From: Mycobacterium sp. 1081908.1
GTDB lineage: Bacteria > Actinomycetota > Actinomycetes > Mycobacteriales > Mycobacteriaceae
Length of the DNA: 60,869 nucleotides
Assembly: GCF_001673535.1 (NCBI RefSeq)
Contig: NZ_LZLY01000148.1
Location: 1 to 60,869, forward strand
Direction: 5' to 3'
Shown: positions 18,902-26,750 of the stretch, one piece after another
Layout of the letters: each line of letters opens with the position of its first letter
Numbering within the stretch: the stretch's first letter is position 1
Notes under the pieces: model-generated
What the model was told of the DNA's origin: nothing
What the model saw: the letters and a program-made list of their open reading frames with translations, nothing else
Databases searched by the model: none
Position numbers and translations under genes: made by a program

Positions 18902-19693
18902 CTAGGTGAAGCGGAACCAGCGCAGCGCGGCCAGCGCGGCCAGCGCGCCCCACACCGCCAGGACGACGACCCCGAACCAGTCCACCGACAGCGTCATCGC
19001 CTGCGAGAGCGCCTCGGTGAGCGCGCCCGACGGGGTGAGCCGCGCCGCCCACTTGACCGCCGTCGGGATCACCTTCATCTCCACGGTCAGCGCGCCGAGC
19101 CCGGCGAACACGAACCACATCAGGTTGGCGACCGCGAGCACGATCTCGGCCCGCAGCGTCCCGCCGAGCAGCAGCCCCAGCGCCGCGAAGCCCGCGGTGC
19201 CCAGCGCGATGACCGCCGCGCCCAACAGCAGTGCCGTGGGCGCGGGGCGCCAGCCGAGCGCAAAACCGATGGCGCCCAACAGGATTGCCTGCAGGAACAC
19301 CACCGTGACCACCGCCAGCGACTTGCCGGCGATGATGCCCCAGACCGGCAGCGGGGTGGCCCCGAGCCGTTTCAGGGCGCCGTAGCGGCGATCGAACGCG
19401 ACGGCGATCGCCTGCCCGGTGAACGCCGTCGAGATGACCGCGAGGGCCATGATGACCGGGACGAACGTGGCGGCCCGGTTGCGGCCGAAATCGCCGAAGG
19501 GCAGCAGCGACAGCCCGACCAGCAGCGTGATCGGGATGAACATGGTCAGCAGCAATTGCTCGCCGTTGCGCAGCAGCAGCTTGAGCTCCAGCCCGAACTG
19601 CGCCGCGAGCATCCGCGGCACGGCGCTGGGGCGCGGGTCGGGTTTGAAGGTCCCCGCGGGGAAGGTGTTCGACTGGGTCCCTGAATGAGTCAA
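18902..19693 (-). CDS. ABC-2 type exporter permease (Rv1457c-like)
   Basis: 263 residues with six predicted membrane helices and the ABC-2 permease layout: a cytosolic N terminus ending in MLAAQFGLELKLLLRNGEQ, then helices, with the FDRRYGALKRLGATPLP coupling loop after the second helix. It should form the membrane part of an exporter with the ATPase encoded just upstream. The TTG start at 19693 overlaps the ATPase stop, so the two are translated together. The substrate is not shown. The position next to mptB suggests an envelope lipid or glycan, but that is inference only. Confidence 0.9.
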   Translation of the reverse strand: MTHSGTQSNTFPAGTFKPDPRPSAVPRMLAAQFGLELKLLLRNGEQLLLTMFIPITLLVGLSLLPFGDFGRNRAATFVPVIMALAVISTAFTGQAIAVAFDRRYGALKRLGATPLPVWGIIAGKSLAVVTVVFLQAILLGAIGFALGWRPAPTALLLGAAVIALGTAGFAALGLLLGGTLRAEIVLAVANLMWFVFAGLGALTVEMKVIPTAVKWAARLTPSGALTEALSQAMTLSVDWFGVVVLAVWGALAALAALRWFRFT

Positions 19694-20631
19694 GGCCGTA
19701 GCTTCCTGCCGGTGAGGTCGAGGAAGACGTCCTCGAGGCTGCGTTGCTCGACGCGCATGTCGGTGGCCAGCACGTCGATCTGCGCGCACCACGCCGTGAC
19801 GGTCGCCAGCACCTGCGGGTCCACCGGGCCCTCGACCAGGTACTCGCCCGGCGTCACCTCGGTGGCCTTGTAGTCCTCCGGCAGCGCGGCAGCCAGCAGG
19901 GACAGGTCGAGGCGCGGCGGCGCGGTGAACCGCAGCTGGTCCTTGGCGCCCGCGCGCATCAGTTCCGTCGGGGTGCCCGAGGCCACCGTCACCCCGTGGT
20001 CGATGATCACCAGCCGATCGGCGAGTTCCTCGGCCTCCTTGAGCTGGTGGGTGGTCAGCACCACGGTCACGCCGTCGCGGCGCAACGCGTCGATGAGCTC
20101 CCAGACCAGCAGCCGGGCGTGGGCGTCCATCCCGGCGGTGGGCTCGTCGAGGAACACCAGCTCGGGCCGGCCGACCAGCGCGCAGGCCAGCGCGAGCCGC
20201 TGCTGCTGCCCGCCGGAGAGCCGCCGGTAGGTGGTGCGGGCCGCGTCGGTGAGGCCGAGGGTGTCCAGCAGCCACGCCGGGTCCAACGGGTCGGCGGAGT
20301 AGGCGGCCACCAGGTTGAGCATTTCGCCCGCCCGCGCCGCGGGATAGCCGCCACCGCCCTGCAGCATCACCCCGATGCGGGCGCGCAGCCGCGCGTTGTC
20401 GGCGATCGGGTCGAGGCCCAGCACCTGGATGGTGCCGGCATCGGGGCGCACGAAGCCCTCGCACATCTCGACCGTCGTGGTCTTACCCGCGCCGTTGGGT
20501 CCGAGCAGGGCCAGCACCTCGGCGGCGTGCACCTCCAGATCGAGGTTGGAGACCGCCGTCGTGGACCCGTATTGCTTGGTGACCCCGCGCAGCCGCACCA
20601 CCGTGTCGGGCGTTTCGGGGAGCGGGCTCAC
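19690..20631 (-). CDS. ABC exporter ATP-binding protein (Rv1458c-like)
   Basis: 313 residues. Walker A GPNGAGKTTT is at residues 44-53, the signature RLSGGQQQRLALA follows, then Walker B LVFLDEPTAGMD and the switch His in TTHQLKEAE. After the nucleotide domain comes a C-terminal regulatory region of about 90 residues, as in DrrA-type exporters. It powers the permease encoded directly downstream. GTG at 20631 overlaps the mptB stop by 4 bases, placing mptB, ATPase and permease in one coupled operon. Confidence 0.93.
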   Translation of the reverse strand: MSPLPETPDTVVRLRGVTKQYGSTTAVSNLDLEVHAAEVLALLGPNGAGKTTTVEMCEGFVRPDAGTIQVLGLDPIADNARLRARIGVMLQGGGGYPAARAGEMLNLVAAYSADPLDPAWLLDTLGLTDAARTTYRRLSGGQQQRLALACALVGRPELVFLDEPTAGMDAHARLLVWELIDALRRDGVTVVLTTHQLKEAEELADRLVIIDHGVTVASGTPTELMRAGAKDQLRFTAPPRLDLSLLAAALPEDYKATEVTPGEYLVEGPVDPQVLATVTAWCAQIDVLATDMRVEQRSLEDVFLDLTGRKLRP

Positions 20632-22316
20632 GTGGAATCAGCGTAGGCGTCGGGCTTCGGGGTCTCGGCGGCAGCCGGGGCGGGCAGCTTCATCACCGCC
20701 TCGCCGTTGGTTTCCGGGCCTCTCGGCGGCAGCTGTCGCCACGGCAGGCGGGTGTAGGTGAACGCGATCAGCACCGCGACGATGAGGCTGCTGGCCAGCG
20801 TGGCATCAATGATCTGAAACAGGGCGAAGCGATCGCCGTTGGCCGTCGGGCCGAAGATGCCGACGACGAGGGTGATGACGATGACCGCCACCCGGAAGCC
20901 CGGGCGCGTCGCCCAGGCCGCCAGCGGGATGATGGCCCACAGCAGATACCAGGGCTGCACCACCGGGAACAGCAGCACGCAGATGCCCAGCGCGACGCCC
21001 AGGCCGCCGATCGGATGCAGCCTCCCACGGAAGACCGCCACCAGCAACCAGGCCACCAGCACCGTGATGATCAGCACGCCGATGCCACGCGTCAGCCCCA
21101 GCACCGCGGTGGTGTGATCGCCCAGCCCTAGCAGGATGCCCACCTGGCCGGTCCCGAGGGCCAGCAGCGTCGGCGGCGACATCCAGCTGCGCACCACGTT
21201 GGCGGTGCCCAGCGTGTAGATCCAGCCGAAGCCCAGCCCGCTGGCCCAGCCGACCAGGGCCATCACCGCCACCGCCAGCGCCGCCATCCCGCCGCCCGCC
21301 AGCAGCAGGGCGCGCAGGTTGCCCCCGCAGCGGTAGGCCAGCGCCATCGTCACGAATCCCAGCGCCAGCAGCGACGGCAGCTTCACCTGCGAGGACAGCG
21401 TGATCAGGATCGCACCCGCCAGCAGCATCCCCAACGGTTCCCAATCCGGGCCCGGCCGCCACGAGGTGGGCAGCAGTCGCGGAGAGTCGATGCCGCGCAG
21501 CGCGAACTCGGCGCCGGCCAGCATCAGCCCGAGCATCAGCGCCTCGTTGTGGACCCCGGCGACCAGGTGCATGATCAGCAGCGGATTGGCGGCCCCCAGC
21601 CACAGCGCGCTCACCTCGGCGACGCCGCAGCGCCGGGCCAGCCGCGGGGTGGCCCACACGATCAGGCCCACGCCGACCAGCACCACCAGCCGGTGGCACA
21701 GCACGGCGGCGACGATGTTCTCCCCGGTCAGCGCCGAGATGCCGCGCCCGATCCACAGGAACAACGGGCCGTAGGGCGCCGGCGTCTCGCGCCACAGGGT
21801 GGGCACCGACAGCGTGAACACGTGGCCGAGACCCAGCCCGGACGCCGGGCCCACTTTGTAGGGGTCGAGCCCCTCCAGCGAGATCTGGCTCTGGGCCAGG
21901 TAGGAGTAGACGTCCTTGCTGTACATCGGCGGCGCGATCAACAGCGGCAGCGTCCACAGCAGCAGGGTGCGGTCCAGGTCGCCGCGCGACATCCGCCGGT
22001 TGCCCAGCGCGAACCGCCCCAGCATCAGCCAGGCCAGCGCCATCATCACCGCGCCGGTCGTCGTCATCGTCAGCGAGACGGTCTGGATGCGCGACGGCAG
22101 GTTGAGCAGCCGGACCCCGAAGGTGGGGTCCTGCACGACGGGCCGCGCGCCGGCGCCCAGCGCGCCGATCGCCATCAGGACGGTGCCGGTGGCGCCGAAC
22201 AGCCGGGTGCGCTGCAGCGCGTTGAGCTCGGTATCGTTCAGCGGCGAACCCACCGCTTGCTCGTCGCCGTGCAGGCTGGCGATCGACGAGCTCAGCGTGT
22301 GGTGGCGGGCTGCCAT
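20628..22316 (-). CDS. mptB: Alpha-1,6-mannopyranosyltransferase, GT-C family
   Basis: 562 residues with about thirteen hydrophobic helices and the polyprenol-phosphate-mannose-dependent GT-C organisation. The first extracellular loop carries charged residues after helix one (GARPVVQDPTFG). Motifs such as YSKDVYSYLAQSQI and GVHNEALMLGLMLAG are typical of MptA/MptB proteins. M. tuberculosis Rv1459c in the same position is MptB, which extends the alpha-1,6 mannan backbone of lipomannan and lipoarabinomannan at the outer face of the membrane. ATG at 22316 opens the operon. The 287-base gap upstream is shared with the divergent MEDS module. Confidence 0.88.
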   Translation of the reverse strand: MAARHHTLSSSIASLHGDEQAVGSPLNDTELNALQRTRLFGATGTVLMAIGALGAGARPVVQDPTFGVRLLNLPSRIQTVSLTMTTTGAVMMALAWLMLGRFALGNRRMSRGDLDRTLLLWTLPLLIAPPMYSKDVYSYLAQSQISLEGLDPYKVGPASGLGLGHVFTLSVPTLWRETPAPYGPLFLWIGRGISALTGENIVAAVLCHRLVVLVGVGLIVWATPRLARRCGVAEVSALWLGAANPLLIMHLVAGVHNEALMLGLMLAGAEFALRGIDSPRLLPTSWRPGPDWEPLGMLLAGAILITLSSQVKLPSLLALGFVTMALAYRCGGNLRALLLAGGGMAALAVAVMALVGWASGLGFGWIYTLGTANVVRSWMSPPTLLALGTGQVGILLGLGDHTTAVLGLTRGIGVLIITVLVAWLLVAVFRGRLHPIGGLGVALGICVLLFPVVQPWYLLWAIIPLAAWATRPGFRVAVIVITLVVGIFGPTANGDRFALFQIIDATLASSLIVAVLIAFTYTRLPWRQLPPRGPETNGEAVMKLPAPAAAETPKPDAYADST

Positions 22317-22552
22317 CAGAGCAGCGTAGCGGTAGCGACAGGGCGGGATGGGGAAGCGGGCCGGGCCATAGCGCTCCGCACGAGCGCGTGGTCAAGGCTC
22401 GAGGACCGCCATCAATGGAAGCCGCGACCAGCGCTCCCACACACCAGCTCCCGGCCGCAAACGTTCGAACGGGCATTTGCTCGGCGCTTTTCCGTGGCGA
22501 TGGTCCGCTACGCGAACGGGTGGCGATTCACGCTTTTGCCCAAGCGCGACGA

Positions 22553-22570
22553 GTTAGCCAGTGGCCTAAC
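22553..22570. promoter_or_regulatory. Inverted repeat at the MEDS module promoter
   Basis: GTTAG (22553-22557) and CTAAC (22566-22570) form an interrupted inverted repeat. It ends 20 bases before the -10 box at 22591, so it covers the expected -35 region. This is the usual place for a repressor or activator site. The binding protein is unknown. Confidence 0.35.
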
Positions 22571-22590
22571 GCATAATCGTCGTCGTCAAC

Positions 22591-22596
22591 TAAAAT
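22591..22596 (+). promoter_or_regulatory. Leaderless-type -10 box for the MEDS module
   Basis: TAAAAT, a strong TANNNT match, ends 7 bases before the ATG at 22604. No ribosome site precedes that ATG, so the mRNA probably begins at the start codon. Confidence 0.55.
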
Positions 22597-22603
22597 CTCC
22601 GCT

Positions 22604-23626
22604 ATGAGTGCCGCGCTGGTCCCCGTCGACCCTCATGACCACGTCGTGCAGGTCTATGGCGAGGACGGCGAGCTCGTCGACGAGGTCAGCCGGTTCCTGG
22701 CCGAAGGGCTGGCCGCCGACGCCGCGGTTGTTGTCATTGCCACCCGGGCGCACCGAGATGCCTTCGTCCGCCGCATCGGCGAGCATGGCGTCGACATAGC
22801 GGCGGCCCGTGACGCTGGGCGGTACCACTCGCTGGATGCCGCTGAGGTGTTATCGAGCTTCACAGTAGATGGCGCCTTGTGCCGGGAACGGTTCGTCGAG
22901 GTCGTCAGCGGGCTCATTGCCGCCGCGAGTGGCGGTCGGAGGAGGGTGCGAGCCTACGGCGAAATGGTCGCTCTGTTGTGGGCAGACGATGACGTCGCCG
23001 GGGCAGTCCAGCTTGAGACATTGTGGAATGACCTCATGCGTACCCAACAGTTCTCGCTGTACTGCGCCTACCCCGCGGCGGTCCTGTCGAGCGGCGCTGA
23101 CTTGGCGGCCATCCAGGGGGTGTGCGCGCAGCATTCCAGCCTCTTGGGGCCCACGACGTATCAGTCGCCGGACGCCGCCACTGTGGACCCGGGTCGCGAC
23201 CAAGACGCCACGACGTCTGAGTTCTCCGAGATCTACGTCCCGGTGCCGAGCGCCGTTCGAGCCGCCCGACGCTTTGTGGAAGCCCGTCTGCGGGCGTGGG
23301 GAGAGGATGCGGTCCTCGATGACGCGGCGATAGTGGTGTCGGAATTGGCGGCAAACGCGGTTACGCATGCCCGCTCCGCGTTCCGCGTGTCAATCGCGCG
23401 GGCCGATGCCAATGTGAAGGTGGCGGTCGAGGATTTGAGCGGCGACCTGCCTATACGGGACGAATCCGATCGGGCCTTGTCCGGCAGGGGGCTCGTTTTG
23501 GTGGGCGCGATCTGCAGTCGGTGGGGAGTCGAAACCGGCCCATACGGCAAGCGGGTCTGGGCAGACATTCCCGCTCGGCTCTGGGACGCAACGCCGGCAC
23601 GTACCGGACAGCCGGCGGCGCTATGA
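22604..23626 (+). CDS. MEDS-domain sensor fused to an RsbW-like ATPase (putative anti-sigma kinase)
   Basis: 340 residues. Residues about 8-180 form a MEDS (DcmR-type sensory) domain, with HDHVVQVYGEDGELVDEV at the start, VVVIATRAHRDAF, YHSLDAAEVL and the RVRAYGEMVALLW and LYCAYP motifs. Residues about 205-335 are a HATPase_c_2 domain: the N-box has Glu247 and Asn251 (SELAANAVTHA), then a G1-like VEDLSGDLP, and a G2 GRGLVLVGAICSRWG. This combination suits an anti-sigma factor kinase controlled by a sensed signal. The next gene overlaps as ATGA. A rare TTA codon and lower GC than its neighbours suggest acquisition; there is no counterpart here in M. tuberculosis. The sigma factor target is unknown. 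Confidence 0.85.
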   Translation: MSAALVPVDPHDHVVQVYGEDGELVDEVSRFLAEGLAADAAVVVIATRAHRDAFVRRIGEHGVDIAAARDAGRYHSLDAAEVLSSFTVDGALCRERFVEVVSGLIAAASGGRRRVRAYGEMVALLWADDDVAGAVQLETLWNDLMRTQQFSLYCAYPAAVLSSGADLAAIQGVCAQHSSLLGPTTYQSPDAATVDPGRDQDATTSEFSEIYVPVPSAVRAARRFVEARLRAWGEDAVLDDAAIVVSELAANAVTHARSAFRVSIARADANVKVAVEDLSGDLPIRDESDRALSGRGLVLVGAICSRWGVETGPYGKRVWADIPARLWDATPARTGQPAAL

Positions 23627-24471
23627 GCAATGGGCGAAGCCGCGGCCGCAGCGATCATGTCTGCTGGGCCTACACGACCCGCTCCGAGCGGGACGCCGCC
23701 GCGATCGAGTGGTTGCTCGAAGGGGTCAAGCTCGGACAACGACCGGTTGCCGTGGCTCACGATGACGATGCCGGCGCCGGCTTGCTGGGAGCATTCGCCA
23801 ACGCGTCCGGCGCCGAACCCGTCCAGGCATTGGACTACATCAGCATTGACCAGTTTTACGACCTGACGGCGCCCATCGATATCGATGCCCAGCTCTCGCG
23901 GTACTCGAATGAAGTGGCACGTGCCGTGGCCGACGGTTTCAACGGCCTGCGGGTGTTCTGCGACATCACCACCCTGATCGCCGACGCCGCCCGTCGCCCC
24001 CGCCATGCCCGTTGGGAACACGCGGCTGATGCATGGATAGCCGCCGGCAACCCCTTGGCACCGTTGTGCGCCTACGACGTCGGCATGCTGGGCGATGAGG
24101 GTTCGGCGGTGATGGCCCTGCACCCGCGTCGTCATGGCCATGACTCAGCTGTGACTCCGTTTGGCCTGTACTGCGGGTCTTCGCGTCGGGTGCTCGAGGG
24201 CGAGATCGACGCCTTCGGCGTACCGGTTTTTGCCGAGGCACTCGCGGCCCTGCCGGATGGTCCCATCGACATCGATGTCCGCGGACTGTCTTTCCTCTGC
24301 GCTCGCGGTGCGGTCACCGTTGCACAGCTGGCTGACCGGGGCGAGGCGGACCGGGCAGGGTTGCGGCTGCTCGGTGCTCGGCCCGTCATCCGGCGCGTGT
24401 GGGACATTCTCGACCTGGATCCCGACATGCTCCCGCAAGCCTGCGAGACAGACGCACCCGTTTGCGTGTAG
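23623..24471 (+). CDS. MEDS-domain protein with a C-terminal STAS domain (putative anti-anti-sigma factor)
   Basis: 282 residues. Residues about 12-170 are a second, divergent MEDS domain (DHVCWAYTTRSERDAAAIEWLLEG, DYISIDQFYD, LCAYD). Residues about 195-275 resemble a STAS domain, with IDIDVRGLSFL and LRLLGARPVIRRVWDILDL. In classical antagonists such as SpoIIAA the loop after the Phe reads DSSG with a phosphorylated Ser; here it is Cys226-Ala227-Arg228-Gly229, so that phosphosite is missing. The start overlaps the ATPase gene by 4 bases, so the two are probably a partner-switching pair. It ends 78 bases before sufR. Confidence 0.82.
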   Translation: MSNGRSRGRSDHVCWAYTTRSERDAAAIEWLLEGVKLGQRPVAVAHDDDAGAGLLGAFANASGAEPVQALDYISIDQFYDLTAPIDIDAQLSRYSNEVARAVADGFNGLRVFCDITTLIADAARRPRHARWEHAADAWIAAGNPLAPLCAYDVGMLGDEGSAVMALHPRRHGHDSAVTPFGLYCGSSRRVLEGEIDAFGVPVFAEALAALPDGPIDIDVRGLSFLCARGAVTVAQLADRGEADRAGLRLLGARPVIRRVWDILDLDPDMLPQACETDAPVCV

Positions 24472-24538
24472 GCCCTTCGCCGCCGTTGCCGAAGATGGCA
24501 TTCCTCACCCTCGCTGGACCGATCCCCGGAATTGCGCC

Positions 24539-24553
24539 ACACTGGTGTTGTGA
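24539..24553 (+). promoter_or_regulatory. SufR-type operator over the sufR start
   Basis: ACACT-GGTGT-TGTGA is an interrupted inverted repeat of the form ACACT-N5-TGTGA, which I recall as the SufR recognition pattern in M. tuberculosis. It covers the GTG start codon of sufR (24550-24552) and a weak -10-like CACACT six bases upstream of it. Bound SufR would therefore block the transcription start of its own operon. Confidence 0.6.
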
Positions 24554-25311
24554 AAATCCGAACCAGCCTCGACGAGGCGCCCGCGGCTCCCGTCGGCGCC
24601 GCGGTGCCGGATGGTCACACCCGGCGCGCCATCGTGCGCCTGCTGCTGGAATCCGGATCGATCACCGCCGTCGAGATCGGTGACCGGCTCGGCCTGACTG
24701 CCGCCGGCGTGCGGCGACACCTCGACGCGCTGATCGAGGCGGGCGACGCCGAGTCGGTAGCCGCCGAGCCGTGGCAGCAGGTGGGCCGCGGGCGCCCCGC
24801 CAAGCGCTTCCGGCTGACCGGGGCCGGCCGGGCCAAGCTGGACCACGCCTACGACGACCTGGCGGCGGCGGCCATGCGCCAGCTGCGCGAGATCGGCGGC
24901 GAGGACGCCGTCCGCACGTTCGCCCGGCGGCGCATCGACGCGATCCTGGCCGGCGTCCAGGCGGCCGACAGCCCCGACGACGCCGCGGTCGAGGCCGCCG
25001 CCGAGCGGGTGGCCGGCGCGCTGACCAAGGCCGGTTACGTCGCCACCACGACCCGGGTGGGCGGGCCGATCCACGGCGTGCAGATCTGCCAGCACCACTG
25101 CCCGGTGTCGCACGTCGCCGAGGAGTTCCCCGAGTTGTGTGAAGCCGAGCAGCAGGCCATGGCCGAGGTGCTCGGAACCCACGTGCAGCGGTTGGCGACC
25201 ATCGTCAACGGAAACTGCGCCTGCACCACCCACGTGCCACTCACTGTTCCCGTCTCGACGGCGCCCAGCCCGCGCCGGAAGACCACCAGCATCGAAGGAG
25301 CGTCGTTATGA
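24550..25311 (+). CDS. sufR: Fe-S-sensing repressor of the suf operon
   Basis: 253 residues. The N-terminal winged helix-turn-helix (ITAVEIGDRLGLTAAGVRRHLDAL) is DeoR/ArsR-like, with a wing GRGRPAKRFRLT. The C-terminal part has Cys residues suited to a 4Fe-4S cluster: CQHHC (Cys180, Cys184), Cys197, and NCAC (Cys223, Cys225). It represses the suf operon when its cluster is intact. GTG at 24550 is preferred over TTG at 24532 because the operator covers it. It overlaps sufB by 4 bases (ATGA). Corresponds to Rv1460. Confidence 0.93.
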   Translation: MKIRTSLDEAPAAPVGAAVPDGHTRRAIVRLLLESGSITAVEIGDRLGLTAAGVRRHLDALIEAGDAESVAAEPWQQVGRGRPAKRFRLTGAGRAKLDHAYDDLAAAAMRQLREIGGEDAVRTFARRRIDAILAGVQAADSPDDAAVEAAAERVAGALTKAGYVATTTRVGGPIHGVQICQHHCPVSHVAEEFPELCEAEQQAMAEVLGTHVQRLATIVNGNCACTTHVPLTVPVSTAPSPRRKTTSIEGASL

Positions 25312-26750
25312 CCCTAGAGGCCGACAAGATCGCGGCCGCGCCGCTGACGCAGGAGGAGGCCATCGCCTCCCTGGGCCGCTACGGCTACGGCTGGGCGGAC
25401 TCCGACGTCGCGGGCGCCAGCGCGCAGCGCGGGCTGTCGGAGGCGGTGGTGCGCGACATCTCGGCGAAGAAGAACGAGCCCGAGTGGATGCTGCAGACCC
25501 GGCTCAAGGCGTTGCGCATCTTCGAGCGCAAGCCGATGCCGAACTGGGGCTCCAACCTGGGAGGCATCGACTTCGACAACATCAAGTACTTCGTGCGCTC
25601 CACCGAGAAGCAGGCCGCGACGTGGGACGACCTGCCGGCGGACATCAAGAACACCTACGACCGGCTGGGCATCCCCGAGGCCGAGAAGCAGCGCCTGGTG
25701 GCCGGCGTCGCGGCGCAGTACGAGTCCGAGGTGGTGTACCACCAGATCCGGGAAGACCTTGAGGCCCAAGGGGTTATCTTCCTGGACACCGACACCGGCC
25801 TGCGGGAACACCCCGAGATCTTCAAGGAGTACTTCGGGACCGTGATCCCGGCGGGGGACAACAAGTTCTCCGCGCTGAACACCGCGGTGTGGAGCGGCGG
25901 CTCGTTCATCTACGTGCCGCCGGGCGTGCACGTCGACATCCCGCTGCAGGCCTACTTCCGGATCAACACCGAAAACATGGGCCAGTTCGAGCGGACCCTG
26001 ATCATCGCCGACGAGGGCTCCTATGTGCACTACGTCGAGGGCTGCACGGCGCCGATCTACAAGTCGGACTCGCTGCACTCGGCGGTGGTCGAGATCATCG
26101 TGAAACCGCATGCGCGCGTTCGCTACACGACCATCCAGAACTGGTCGGGCAACGTCTACAACCTGGTCACCAAGCGGGCCCGCGCCGAGGCCGGCGCCAC
26201 CATGGAGTGGGTCGACGGCAACATCGGCTCGAAGGTGACCATGAAGTATCCGGCGGTCTGGATGACCGGCGAGCACGCCAAGGGCGAGGTGCTGTCGGTG
26301 GCGTTCGCCGGCGAGGACCAGCACCAGGACACCGGCGCCAAGATGCTGCACCTGGCGCCCAACACGTCGAGCAACATCGTGTCCAAGTCGGTGGCCCGGG
26401 GCGGCGGCCGCACCTCCTACCGCGGCCTGGTGCAGGTGAACAAGGGAGCGCACGGGTCACGCTCGAGCGTGAAATGCGATGCGCTGCTGGTCGATACGAT
26501 CAGCCGCAGCGACACCTACCCCTATGTCGACATCCGCGAGGACGACGTCACGATGGGCCACGAGGCCACCGTGTCGAAGGTCAGCGAGAACCAGCTGTTC
26601 TACCTGATGAGCCGGGGGCTGACCGAGGACGAGGCGATGGCGATGGTGGTGCGCGGCTTCGTCGAGCCGATCGCCAAAGAGCTGCCGATGGAGTACGCGC
26701 TGGAGCTCAACCGGCTGATCGAGCTGCAGATGGAGGGCGCGGTCGGATGA
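25308..26750 (+). CDS. sufB: Fe-S cluster assembly scaffold subunit SufB
   Basis: 480 residues, the size of a mature SufB. With SufC and SufD it forms the SufBC2D scaffold on which Fe-S clusters are built. The right-handed beta-helix core is intact, with VHYVEGCTAPIYKSDSLHSAVVE holding the family Cys, and GRTSYRGLVQVNKGAHGSRSSVKCDALL near the C terminus. The M. tuberculosis orthologue (Rv1461) carries a protein-splicing intein; here the frame is uninterrupted. It overlaps sufR and sufD by 4 bases each. Confidence 0.97.
   Translation: MTLEADKIAAAPLTQEEAIASLGRYGYGWADSDVAGASAQRGLSEAVVRDISAKKNEPEWMLQTRLKALRIFERKPMPNWGSNLGGIDFDNIKYFVRSTEKQAATWDDLPADIKNTYDRLGIPEAEKQRLVAGVAAQYESEVVYHQIREDLEAQGVIFLDTDTGLREHPEIFKEYFGTVIPAGDNKFSALNTAVWSGGSFIYVPPGVHVDIPLQAYFRINTENMGQFERTLIIADEGSYVHYVEGCTAPIYKSDSLHSAVVEIIVKPHARVRYTTIQNWSGNVYNLVTKRARAEAGATMEWVDGNIGSKVTMKYPAVWMTGEHAKGEVLSVAFAGEDQHQDTGAKMLHLAPNTSSNIVSKSVARGGGRTSYRGLVQVNKGAHGSRSSVKCDALLVDTISRSDTYPYVDIREDDVTMGHEATVSKVSENQLFYLMSRGLTEDEAMAMVVRGFVEPIAKELPMEYALELNRLIELQMEGAVG

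Noticed and set aside
22317..22603. Search for a tRNA or small RNA in the gap upstream of the MEDS module, given the lower GC
   Set aside because: No cloverleaf, terminator or conserved RNA shape could be seen; only the promoter elements are supported.
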